DNA of 64,000 bases from Neostapfia colusana (lineage: Eukaryota > Streptophyta > Magnoliopsida > Poales > Poaceae), in NCBI GenBank assembly GCA_030760725.1, contig JASWHV010000012.1, positions 40,703,652-40,767,651 of the forward strand. The letters are read 5' to 3'. Positions 1-8,034 of this stretch are shown here, piece by piece. A program made the position numbers and the translations under genes. The notes under the pieces are model-generated. The model had not been told where the DNA came from. It worked only from the letters and a program-made list of their open reading frames with translations, and searched no databases. Position 1 is the first letter of the stretch; each line of letters opens with the position of its first letter.

Positions 1-1534
1 GTATGAAGTAGAAGTGTGAACTATGTCTTATGATTGTTGTTTTTCTTTTGCTATGTGTGATGGTATGAAGTAGAACCTGTTCAAGAGCAAGTTATCCCTT
101 TCCAAGATCAGGACTACCCATTTCAAGAGCAGCAAGAAGGAGGCAAGTGTCCTTGACCACTTTGATCCTATGCTAGGATGTGTAGATAGAATTATTTGCA
201 TTGTCAAATGAAATATGAAACCCATGCTAGGAAAGTTTCCCTAGAATTGCATTACCTTGTTTCCTTGAAGCTTGGGTTGGGATTTATTTTACCATGTCAT
301 TTATTTACATGCATATGCTTAGCCATGCTTAGAATGGGATATTTGGGACATGAGATCATCAGTTTATTATACCATACTCTTGAATGAGCTATTGGGAGTT
401 ATGTAGAGGTAGGGATCAAGGCAAGTTGGATGTTTTGGTTGTGTGCTGGGTGCACGAGACTTGGGTTTGTGTTTAGTACTTGCCTGGATCCTAAGGACCG
501 GTTCATGGAGCATGTAACCCGGCTTTACAGTGCCAACCACATGCTGAGATGGGGCAGCTTGGCCAATTAATTAGGTGTATCCCCGGCGTAGTATGGGTGT
601 GTTGGATGGTGCGGGGAGTAGGTGTCAGCTGGACTACCATATGAACCGCAAGGCTCAAGAGGGAGCCACTGCAGCGGGGTTGGAGCCTCTTGTATGCTGT
701 TAGGGGTGAAACCTCAGTGGGCCCACACTCGTCGGGAATCCCTTTGTAAAGGCTTCGTAGTGATCTCCTGGCTACACACCTGGGAAGTGTGAATGTGGAT
801 CGTAGCCACTGGCATAATGGAGGTTCTTTTAGTCCACCCGGCAACGGGGGATGAAATCACTACTTGTGGGTACAGTGGTACAAACTCTGCAGAGTCAAAA
901 CTGTCTTGACAGCCGTGCTCACGGTTAAGAGCGGCGTGGACTTATTCATGATTAGAGGATTGATGGTTTTGGAAGTTAAGTGGGGAGCTTAACATTGGAA
1001 ATGATGTTATGATTATTGGATTATGATGATGGGATGGGAGATTTGGACCATTTCACCTGTGTAGTAATGTAGGTGCTTAATAAGCTAAGGTGATGGTATT
1101 AATTGCGTAGTGCTTTTACCATGAGTTCAACCTCTCCTTGTTCTAGCCATGCATGATATAATTTTCCCACACTTGCTGAGTACCATTGGTACTCAACCTT
1201 GCATTTTTGTTGGTTTATATTGCTGCTCAGGTCAAGATAATGAGGTGGTGTATAATGACCAAGACTTTGGACCCGAAGAAGGTTTCTAGGTTCATGGAGA
1301 CCCCGGGCAACGCCTGTGTTGGAGCCCTAAAGAATAATATTCCGCTGCTAGTTTATTTACTTGTGATGAAGCATTAGTGTCCATTGAGACATTTGCGATG
1401 TAAGACTTATTTATATTCGACACCTGGCTTGTAATAAATGATGCTTCACTATTTGTCATCACATGTATGAGAAAATGATCCTGGCATACATGTGATATTC
1501 ACTTGGTTGTTCTTCGGAAAAACCGGGTGTGACA
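1..1534 (+). repeat. 5' LTR of element A (3' part only)
   Basis: The window opens inside this LTR. The same 1534 bases recur at 9234-10767, the end of the 3' LTR, with about 20 substitutions and two 1-base indels by eye. It ends in GTGTGACA directly before the primer-binding site, as expected of a TG...CA LTR. A TAATAAA polyadenylation-like signal lies near 1432-1440. The only long open frames are on the minus strand (for example 503-844); I treat them as chance because they lie in LTR sequence and the third copy (S) does not keep that frame open. Confidence 0.95.
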
Positions 1535-1538
1535 GAGG

Positions 1539-1550
1539 TGGTATCAGAGC
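1539..1550 (+). other. Primer-binding site of element A (initiator-Met tRNA)
   Basis: TGGTATCAGAGC, 4 bases after the LTR end, is the usual match to the 3' end of plant initiator methionine tRNA, which primes minus-strand DNA synthesis. The same site follows the LTRs of B, E and G. Confidence 0.95.
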
Positions 1551-1716
1551 CAAGGCTGCCCGTAGGAACGTGGACCTAGGTAGAAATGGATGTATTTAAG
1601 GGCCCTATTTTCTTAAAAAATATTTTCCAAGGTGTGGGTGGAAAAGTGTTATTAAAGGAGTCATTTTCTTCATCTTACCCCAACTTTCATTCAAAACAGG
1701 GTTTTTGTTTGAGAAT

Positions 1717-1751
1717 TTATCTAACCTAATTTTAAATTCTTTTCTTTTTAG
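1717..1751 (+). promoter_or_regulatory. Candidate splice acceptor before the leader ORF of A
   Basis: A CTAAC branch-point-like motif is followed by a T-rich tract with scattered C and by TTTTTAG, whose AG (1750-1751) abuts the ATG at 1752. This is a good plant 3' splice site by eye. Use of the site is inferred, not shown. Confidence 0.55.
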
Positions 1752-2531
1752 ATGGTTCGCATGATTCGCACCGCTCGCAAGTCCACGGGAGGGAGAGTTC
1801 CCGTAGTTGCTCTTGCCGAAAGAGAGGAGAGTCGCCCAGTGACGTACCTTTCCTACGGATTGGCAGTAGGAGATTTGTTGCGCCGTCTTCGACGTATGCT
1901 CGAAGCCGCCGGCAATACGGGCAAGCTAATCATCCACTATAGCTCCACCAGGACCATCCGTGAGAAGAGGGAAGAATGGAGTTCGGAGATGAGGATTATA
2001 CACGAGAATCAACTGCTTAAGATTCACCACTCTCCAGCTTGTCGAGCAACACAAGTTGACGCGGAGAAAGATGTCACCTGGGAGGCCATCACCTGCCAGA
2101 GTCACATCTATCGTCGCCACTTGGACAAAACTGAATACATGTATGTCCTCCAACGTGAGAGTGGTACCACGGAGTACAAGTACCCACCGGTGCAGCAAGG
2201 GACTTCCCATGAGCACATGGACTTGTGCTTGGAGGATGCTGCTATGCTCAGCACTCGACTGCAGGAGTGTCAACAAGAGCTTCAGGATGTTCGAGACACC
2301 CTGAAGGAAACGGAGGCGTTGCTGCGAGCTTGCTTAAAGGCGAGAGAAAGAGGAGATGGGAATGAACTGTGTGTCACCGTGAGTGATACATGGACTCCTG
2401 ACTCCCCGGATCGCCGAGCGATCAGGCGTCGTCGCACTTCTCCACCAGCAGCCTCCCCACCCAAAGCAGAGTCAGAAGGTAGCCGAAATGAGGAGGAAGA
2501 TCCCGAGGAGCCAGCTCAAGAGGACGTGTAG
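1752..2531 (+). CDS. Leader ORF of element A with histone H3-tail-like N-terminus
   Basis: This intact 259-residue ORF lies between primer site and gag, where a standard chromovirus has none. Residues 1-22 align without gaps with the H3 tail: counting from the residue after Met, R2, TARKSTGG (6-13), P16, L20 and A21 are identical, while K4, K14 and K18 are not conserved (I, R and V). Residues 74-143 match residues 162-231 of the leader ORF of element G (EEW, RAT, WEA, SGT). Residues 156-198 look like a coiled coil. A TWTPDSP motif (213-219), an Arg-rich stretch (221-228) that could be a nuclear signal, and an acidic tail (239-258) follow. The ATG was chosen because it abuts a splice-acceptor-like AG and gives the H3 register. 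The function is unknown. Chromatin or RNA interaction is inference. I see no disabling mutation. Confidence 0.8.
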   Translation: MVRMIRTARKSTGGRVPVVALAEREESRPVTYLSYGLAVGDLLRRLRRMLEAAGNTGKLIIHYSSTRTIREKREEWSSEMRIIHENQLLKIHHSPACRATQVDAEKDVTWEAITCQSHIYRRHLDKTEYMYVLQRESGTTEYKYPPVQQGTSHEHMDLCLEDAAMLSTRLQECQQELQDVRDTLKETEALLRACLKARERGDGNELCVTVSDTWTPDSPDRRAIRRRRTSPPAASPPKAESEGSRNEEEDPEEPAQEDV

Positions 2532-2832
2532 TGTAGAGTCTTTCCCCTAGCTAGCAAGAGGTCGAGTAGTCGAGTCGTTACGTAGTTAATGGTGTGATAA
2601 TGCTTGGTGTGTGACGTGAGTTGTGGAAGCCATGAGCAATTGTCCACAGCCTCGTCTTCAGATTGTTTTACTTTGGTGTGTGAACCCACAGGAAATAATA
2701 GTGCATTTATTTGGTGTGAGATATGAACCCTCATAAAATTTTAACAAAGCCTCAACACCTCAAAGTACCAACAAATGAAAGTAGTAAGATGATACTAAAT
2801 GGTATCAAATTAACATTTGTTGATTCTGCCAG
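2532..2832 (+). other. Spacer between leader ORF and gag, ending in a candidate splice acceptor
   Basis: About 300 bases without a convincing ORF. The end carries TTAAC (branch-point-like) and TTGTTGATTCTGCCAG, whose AG (2831-2832) abuts the gag ATG. A second acceptor here would let gag be the first ORF of a separate spliced mRNA. Confidence 0.5.
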
Positions 2833-3939
2833 ATGGCCGGAAGAGGAAAAGGACGTGCTGCCAACCTCGCCAACAACAATGATGAGGCATGCAATCCTCA
2901 TCTTTCTGGAGGCCAGGACCGGGGTGGTCGCCGTGAAGAAGTTGATCCTCTCCACCAAATGCTGGAGAATCAAAATCAGCTCATCCAGAACTTAACTCAA
3001 GTGGTGGCCAACTTGCATCAAGTTCCACCTACACAAGCTGCACCACGCCAACCAAGGTTGAGTGAGTTTCTAGGAACTCAACCCCCAAAGTTTGCAAGTG
3101 CTGCTGAACCTCTGGAAGCAGATGATTGGCTGAAGACCCTTGAAAGTAAGATGAGGATAATACAATGCCAAGGGTATGAGAGGGTGCTGTTTGCCTCTCA
3201 CAAATTGCAGGGACCTGCTGCTGATTGGTGGACCGCCTACGTGGCCGCCCATCATGACCCTGAGAACATCACTTGGGAAGAGTTTAAGCGTAGCTTCCGC
3301 AACCATTACATCCCAAGAGGTGAACTCAAAAACAAGAGGAAGGAGTTTTTGGGACTGCAGCAGGGAAACATGACGGTGAGGGAATACCTCACTAAATTTA
3401 CTCAACTATCCCGTTATGCTCCACGAGACATAGACACTGATGAGCAGAAACAAGATTGTTTCGTGGAAGGACTTACCGCAGAGATGCAGTGTGCCATGTC
3501 CTCCAATGAGTATGAAAGTTTTCAAAAGATGGTAGACAGAGCGTTTGTGGTGGAAAGGAAGCTAAAGGCCCTGGAAAATGAGAATAAGAGGAAGGCGGGG
3601 TGGTCACATCAGGCCTCAGGGAGCAACACCCGCCCACGTATGATGCAGCAACCTACGGGGCAGACAAGCCGAGCTGCGGTACCTATTCAGCACCAAGAGG
3701 GTACAACCCAAACTACAGGCCACCCGTGGCACCAGCACAGCCGCCACGTCAGTTTGTGCAGCAGCCTCGCCCCGCATACCCACCTCGACCAGCAGTACAA
3801 GGACCCCCAAACCAACCCCAAGACAACAAGGGCCAAGCATCTAAAATTGGGGTGCAATGTTTCAGCTGTGGTGAAGTGGGGCACTACGCCCATAAATGCC
3901 CAAAGAAGAAGCTTGCGCCGCCACAACAGCAGAATGTAG
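2833..3939 (+). CDS. gag: Gag of element A (frame open to 3939, leaves the gag frame near 3683)
   Basis: This is the capsid protein that packages the element's RNA. It starts MAGRGKG, is rich in Gln/Asn near residues 45-65, and carries the plant retrotransposon gag domain at about residues 76-250. Family marks include EPLEADDWL, a paired Trp (ADWW), YIPRG, and EFLGLQQGNMTVREYL. After about residue 284 the frame gives an unlikely His/Gln/Thr-rich tail, while the zinc knuckle lies in the overlapping frame that begins at 3600. A 1-base indel near 3683 is therefore likely. Chromoviruses usually make Gag-Pol from one frame. The start abuts a splice-acceptor-like AG. Confidence 0.85.
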   Translation: MAGRGKGRAANLANNNDEACNPHLSGGQDRGGRREEVDPLHQMLENQNQLIQNLTQVVANLHQVPPTQAAPRQPRLSEFLGTQPPKFASAAEPLEADDWLKTLESKMRIIQCQGYERVLFASHKLQGPAADWWTAYVAAHHDPENITWEEFKRSFRNHYIPRGELKNKRKEFLGLQQGNMTVREYLTKFTQLSRYAPRDIDTDEQKQDCFVEGLTAEMQCAMSSNEYESFQKMVDRAFVVERKLKALENENKRKAGWSHQASGSNTRPRMMQQPTGQTSRAAVPIQHQEGTTQTTGHPWHQHSRHVSLCSSLAPHTHLDQQYKDPQTNPKTTRAKHLKLGCNVSAVVKWGTTPINAQRRSLRRHNSRM

Positions 3940-6900
3940 TGAGAGGACGGGTGAACCACGTCACTATGGAGGAAGCACAAGAGGCACCCGACGTGGTAGT
4001 TGGTAAGTTTCCTGCCAATTTACACCTTGCAACTCTGCTGTTTGATTCTGGTGCTACCCACTCGTTCATTGCTCAAGGGTTTGTTAAGAAGCATGACCTA
4101 GCAACCACACAAATGAACCATATGCTAGCGGTAAACTCTCCAGGTGGAGAAATAAGGACAAGACAAGTGTGTCCCAAAGTGAGCCTAGACATTAAAGGGG
4201 TAGTATTTACTGCTAACCTCATAGTGATAGATTCACAAGGGATAGATATTATTTTGGGTATGGATTGGTTGACCAAACATAAAGGAATCATCCATTGTTC
4301 AACCAGAACGGTGGAACTAACTCACCCCAATGGCACAAGAGTAAAGTTCATAACAATACACGAGCCTAGGAGGGACATTAAATTAAATCAAGTGGAGGTG
4401 AAAGTTGAGGAAATCAGGACCATCAGGGAATATCCAAATGTTTTTTCGGAGGAGTTGCCAGGTATGCCTCCCGACCGTGACGTGGAGTTCGCAATTGAGC
4501 TAGTACCGGGGACAGCCCCGATATACAAGAGACCTTATCGAATGGACTCCAAGCAGCAAGAAGACCTCAAGGATCATTTGAGAGAATTGACGGAGAAGGG
4601 GTATATTCGCCCTAGTTCCTCACCATGGGGAGCTCCGGTGATATTTGTGCCCAAGAAAGACGGAACCCAAAGGTTATGCGTGGATTACCGTGCCTTGAAT
4701 GAGGCAACCATCAAGAACAAGTACCCATTACCCCGCATTGAAGACTTGTTTGATCAGTTGAGGGGAGCTTGTGTGTTCTCGAAAATTGATCTCAGGTCGG
4801 GATACCACCAACTCAAGATAAGGTCATCTGATATTCCCAAGACAGCTTTCGTATCTCGGTACGGACTGTATGAATACACTGTCATGCCTTTCGGGCTAAC
4901 CAATGCCCCGGCATATTTCATGTACCTCATGAACAAGGTATTCATGGAATATCTGGACAAGTTTGTGGTGGTTTTCATAGATGATATTCTCGTCTTCTCC
5001 AAAAATGAAGAAGAACATGAGAAACATCTAAGGTTGGTGTTACAGAGGCTGAGAGAACACCAACTATATGCCATGTTGAGCAAGTGTGAGTTTTGGCTGA
5101 AGAGAGTTCCCTTTTTAGGACATATAATCTCGGAGGGAGGAATCGCCGTAGATCCCGCCAAAATCGAAGATATCCAGAAGTGGAAAACCCCTGAAAATGT
5201 CAGGGAAGTTCGAAGCTTTTTGGGATTGGCTGGATACTATCGACGGTTTATTGAGGGATTCTCCAAGATCTCGAGACCTCTCACCAAACTGTTGGAGAAG
5301 GGAATCACATTCACCTGGACGCCACAGTGCGAGACGAGCTTTCAGGAGTTAAAGAAGAGATTGACAACAGCCCCAGTGTTGGTTATGCCAGATATGCAGA
5401 AGAATTTCACCGTGTACTGCGATGCCTCTGGAAATGGATTGGGATGTGTTCTCATGCAAGAAGGACATGTCGTGGCTTATGTGTCCTGGCAGCTTCGGAA
5501 GCACGAGAAGAACTATCCTACACATGACCTAGAACTAGCTGCAGTGGTACACGCGTTGAAAATTTGGCGGCACTATTTGATGGGGAAGAGGACAGAGATA
5601 TATACGGATCATAAGAGTTTGAAGTACATATTCACACAGCCAGATCTCAACCTCAGACAAAGGAGATGGTTAGAGCTAATCAATGACTTTGATATAGGCA
5701 TCAACTATCATCCCGGGAAAGCAAACGTCGTGGCCGATGCTTTGAGTCGGAAAGTGCAGGTCAATAAGTTGAGCTTGAAGGACATGCCTGCGGAATTGAT
5801 GGACGAAGTTATAAGACTCAATCTATGTCTAGTAAATAGTGGTGAAGCCATCGCCATGGAAGTGGACTCCACACTCGAGCAAGACATACGCGAGGGCCAA
5901 AAGAATGATGAGAAGATACAAGAGATCAGACAGCTCATTAAGGAAAATAAAGCTCCTGGTTTTAGAGAGGATGAACAGGGAACGGTGTGGCACGGGAAAA
6001 GGATCTGTGTGCCAGAAGTAAAGGAGATCCGTGAATTAATTTTGAAGGAGGCTCACGATTCCGACTATTCCATTCATCCTGGGAGTACGAAGATGTACCA
6101 GGACCTCAAAAGCAGGTATTGGTGGTATGGCATGAAGCGAGATGTCGCGGAACATGTTGCCCTATGTGACACATGTCAGTTGGTGAAAGCCGAACATCAA
6201 CGACCCGCGGGATTATTGCAACCACTCAAAGTACCTGAATGGAAGTGGGAAGAAATCAGCATGGATTTTGTCGTGGGATTGCCTAGGACCCAATCCGGGT
6301 ATGATTCAATATGGGTCATTATTGATAGGCTAACCAAGGTAGCTCATTTCATTCCGGTGAAAGAAAGCTACAGCGGATCCAAATTGGCAGAATTGTACAT
6401 GTCAAGGATTGTGTGTTACCATGGAGTGCCAAAGAAGATAGTGTCGGACCGAGGGACACAGTTCACCTCGAGGTTTTGGCAAAAGTTGCATGAAACCATG
6501 GGAACCCATCTGAACTTTAGTTCTGCCTATCATCCCCAAACTGACGGGCAGACGGAGAGAACCAATCAGATCCTTGAAGATATGTTAAGGGCATGTACAC
6601 TCAAAAACAATAGGAGTTGGGACAAGAACTTACCGTATGCGGAGTTTTCCTATAACAACAGTTATCAAGCTAGTATGAAGATGTCACCGTTTGAAGCTTT
6701 GTATGGAAGGAAGTGCAGAACTCCCCTATTTTGGAACCAAACAGGAGAAAGCAAAGTGTTTGGTCCAGAAGTGCTACAAGAAGCCGAGGCGAAGGTGAGG
6801 GAGATTCGCAACAACTTGAGGATAGCACAAACACGCCAGAAGAGTTATGCTGATGTACGAAGAAGAGAACTCGTTTTCAACGTGGGAGACTATGTTTATC

Positions 6901-7301
6901 TCAAGGTGTCCCCTATAAGAGGACTTCGTCGGTTCAAGGTGAAAGGGAAGTTGTCACCGCGATACATCGGACCCTTTCCAGTTTTGGAAAGAAAAGGCGA
7001 AGTGGCGTACCAACTAGAGTTACCGGTTCATCTATCGGACGTGCACGATGTATTCCATGTGTCACAACTCAAGAAATGCCTGAGGACGCCTGAGGAGGTG
7101 TTACCCATCAATGAAGTGGATGTAGCTAAAGATTTGTCTTATGCCGAGCAACCATACAAGATTTTGGAGACAATGGAACGCCTCACCAGAAATAAAAGAA
7201 TCCGGATGTGCAAGGTGCAGTGGAAGCATCACTCAGAAGAGGAAGCCACCTGGGAACGGGAAGATGAGCTCAAGGCACAATTTCCGGAATTGTTTTCTTA
7301 G
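3600..7301 (+). CDS. pol: Gag-C/Pol polyprotein of element A: zinc knuckle, protease, RT, RNase H, integrase, chromodomain
   Basis: An open frame of 1233 codons; true coding probably enters it near 3684, continuing from gag. In order: CCHC zinc knuckle at residues 87-100 (C87, C90, H95, C100), aspartic protease with D149-S-G, reverse transcriptase with F459-I-D461-D462, RNase H from about residue 605 (D608), integrase with an HHCC finger (H819, C856, C859) and catalytic D889, D950 and E986, which have the DD35E spacing. A chromodomain follows at about 1185-1230 (KVQWKHHSEEEATWE). All catalytic residues that I can place are present and there is no internal stop. A chromodomain typically guides integration to heterochromatin by reading methylated H3. 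Apart from the frame step with gag, this pol looks intact. Confidence 0.95.
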   Translation: MVTSGLREQHPPTYDAATYGADKPSCGTYSAPRGYNPNYRPPVAPAQPPRQFVQQPRPAYPPRPAVQGPPNQPQDNKGQASKIGVQCFSCGEVGHYAHKCPKKKLAPPQQQNVVRGRVNHVTMEEAQEAPDVVVGKFPANLHLATLLFDSGATHSFIAQGFVKKHDLATTQMNHMLAVNSPGGEIRTRQVCPKVSLDIKGVVFTANLIVIDSQGIDIILGMDWLTKHKGIIHCSTRTVELTHPNGTRVKFITIHEPRRDIKLNQVEVKVEEIRTIREYPNVFSEELPGMPPDRDVEFAIELVPGTAPIYKRPYRMDSKQQEDLKDHLRELTEKGYIRPSSSPWGAPVIFVPKKDGTQRLCVDYRALNEATIKNKYPLPRIEDLFDQLRGACVFSKIDLRSGYHQLKIRSSDIPKTAFVSRYGLYEYTVMPFGLTNAPAYFMYLMNKVFMEYLDKFVVVFIDDILVFSKNEEEHEKHLRLVLQRLREHQLYAMLSKCEFWLKRVPFLGHIISEGGIAVDPAKIEDIQKWKTPENVREVRSFLGLAGYYRRFIEGFSKISRPLTKLLEKGITFTWTPQCETSFQELKKRLTTAPVLVMPDMQKNFTVYCDASGNGLGCVLMQEGHVVAYVSWQLRKHEKNYPTHDLELAAVVHALKIWRHYLMGKRTEIYTDHKSLKYIFTQPDLNLRQRRWLELINDFDIGINYHPGKANVVADALSRKVQVNKLSLKDMPAELMDEVIRLNLCLVNSGEAIAMEVDSTLEQDIREGQKNDEKIQEIRQLIKENKAPGFREDEQGTVWHGKRICVPEVKEIRELILKEAHDSDYSIHPGSTKMYQDLKSRYWWYGMKRDVAEHVALCDTCQLVKAEHQRPAGLLQPLKVPEWKWEEISMDFVVGLPRTQSGYDSIWVIIDRLTKVAHFIPVKESYSGSKLAELYMSRIVCYHGVPKKIVSDRGTQFTSRFWQKLHETMGTHLNFSSAYHPQTDGQTERTNQILEDMLRACTLKNNRSWDKNLPYAEFSYNNSYQASMKMSPFEALYGRKCRTPLFWNQTGESKVFGPEVLQEAEAKVREIRNNLRIAQTRQKSYADVRRRELVFNVGDYVYLKVSPIRGLRRFKVKGKLSPRYIGPFPVLERKGEVAYQLELPVHLSDVHDVFHVSQLKKCLRTPEEVLPINEVDVAKDLSYAEQPYKILETMERLTRNKRIRMCKVQWKHHSEEEATWEREDELKAQFPELFS

Positions 7302-7308
7302 AAACACC

Positions 7309-7346
7309 AATCTCGAGGACGAGATTTCTTTTAAGGGGGGTAGAGC
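7309..7346 (+). other. Inverted repeat and polypurine tract of element A
   Basis: Just after the pol stop, AATCTCG and CGAGATT (7309-7326) can pair around a 4-base loop. The polypurine tract AAGGGGGG (about 7333-7340) follows 6 bases before the 3' LTR and would prime plus-strand DNA. The same arrangement precedes the LTRs of B, C1 and C. Confidence 0.85.
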
Positions 7347-7751
7347 TGTAACACCCCAAATTTTGATTCAAAACTCCAAACCATGTTCAGAGGGGAATTT
7401 AAAATTTTTTGGACGTGTTGCATGTTTTGCAAAAATTCAAATTCAAACTGGAATTCAAATTATACTCAAAACAGAAAAGAAATGGAAAAAGAAAAAGAGA
7501 AACGGGAAAAAAACCGGCCAGTGGGCCGAAACCCGCCAGCCGGCCCAGTTTCCCCGCGCCAGCCCGCCCCCGCGCGCGCCGCGCTGTCTCTCACAGACAG
7601 GTGGGTCCCGCCTGTCATCCCTAACCCCGCGACCCCGGACTCTCTCCCGCGCGCGCGATCGCAACCGACCGGATTTCCGCGTCCCGCAGCCCGAATTCTG
7701 GTCCCAAACGACTCAAACTCGATCGCAACAGACCCACCGACCTCCCCCGGC

Positions 7752-7759
7752 TATAAAAA
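7752..7759 (+). promoter_or_regulatory. TATA box of LTR A
   Basis: TATAAAAA lies in a GC-rich context 405 bases from the LTR start. The same box is found in the solo LTR at 60988-60996. Confidence 0.8.
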
Positions 7760-8022
7760 CCCCAGCCCCGATCGGTTTTTCCCACGCGATCGCTGATTTT
7801 TACTCCGGTGAGCACCGAGACTTCGCCGGTGAATTCTGGCTGATCTAAGCTCGGAAACTCTGATCTAACTCGCTGGTCTTGATCCACCGCCTCCGGGGAA
7901 CTTTGCAGGTGCAGAAAACTCGGAGAGTTACGGTGTAAACCCAGCGCCGACGAGCTTCGCCGTGGTTTTGCCTCGGACCTCGCCGCCGAGCACTTTCCAG
8001 GACCCCCGAGCTCGAGAAAACC

Positions 8023-8034
8023 CCCGAGGTGAGA
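8023..8034 (+). promoter_or_regulatory. Candidate splice donor in LTR A
   Basis: CCCGAG|GTGAGA gives a near-consensus plant 5' splice site about 275 bases downstream of the TATA box. It is also present in solo LTR S near 61259-61270. In the 5' LTR it could pair with the acceptors before the leader ORF and gag. Use is inferred. Confidence 0.45.

Noticed and set aside
503..844. 113-residue minus-strand ORF, repeated at 9735-10076
   Set aside because: It lies in LTR A downstream region; the frame is not kept in the third copy S, and codons show no protein-like constraint. Its repetition only reflects the paired LTRs.
3660..3700. Programmed frameshift between gag and pol of A
   Set aside because: No slippery heptamer or clear downstream structure, and chromoviruses usually use one frame; a point indel is simpler.
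7141..7848. 235-residue plus-strand frame running from pol into LTR A
   Set aside because: It overlaps real pol in another frame and continues through the polypurine tract and promoter; a GC-driven shadow.
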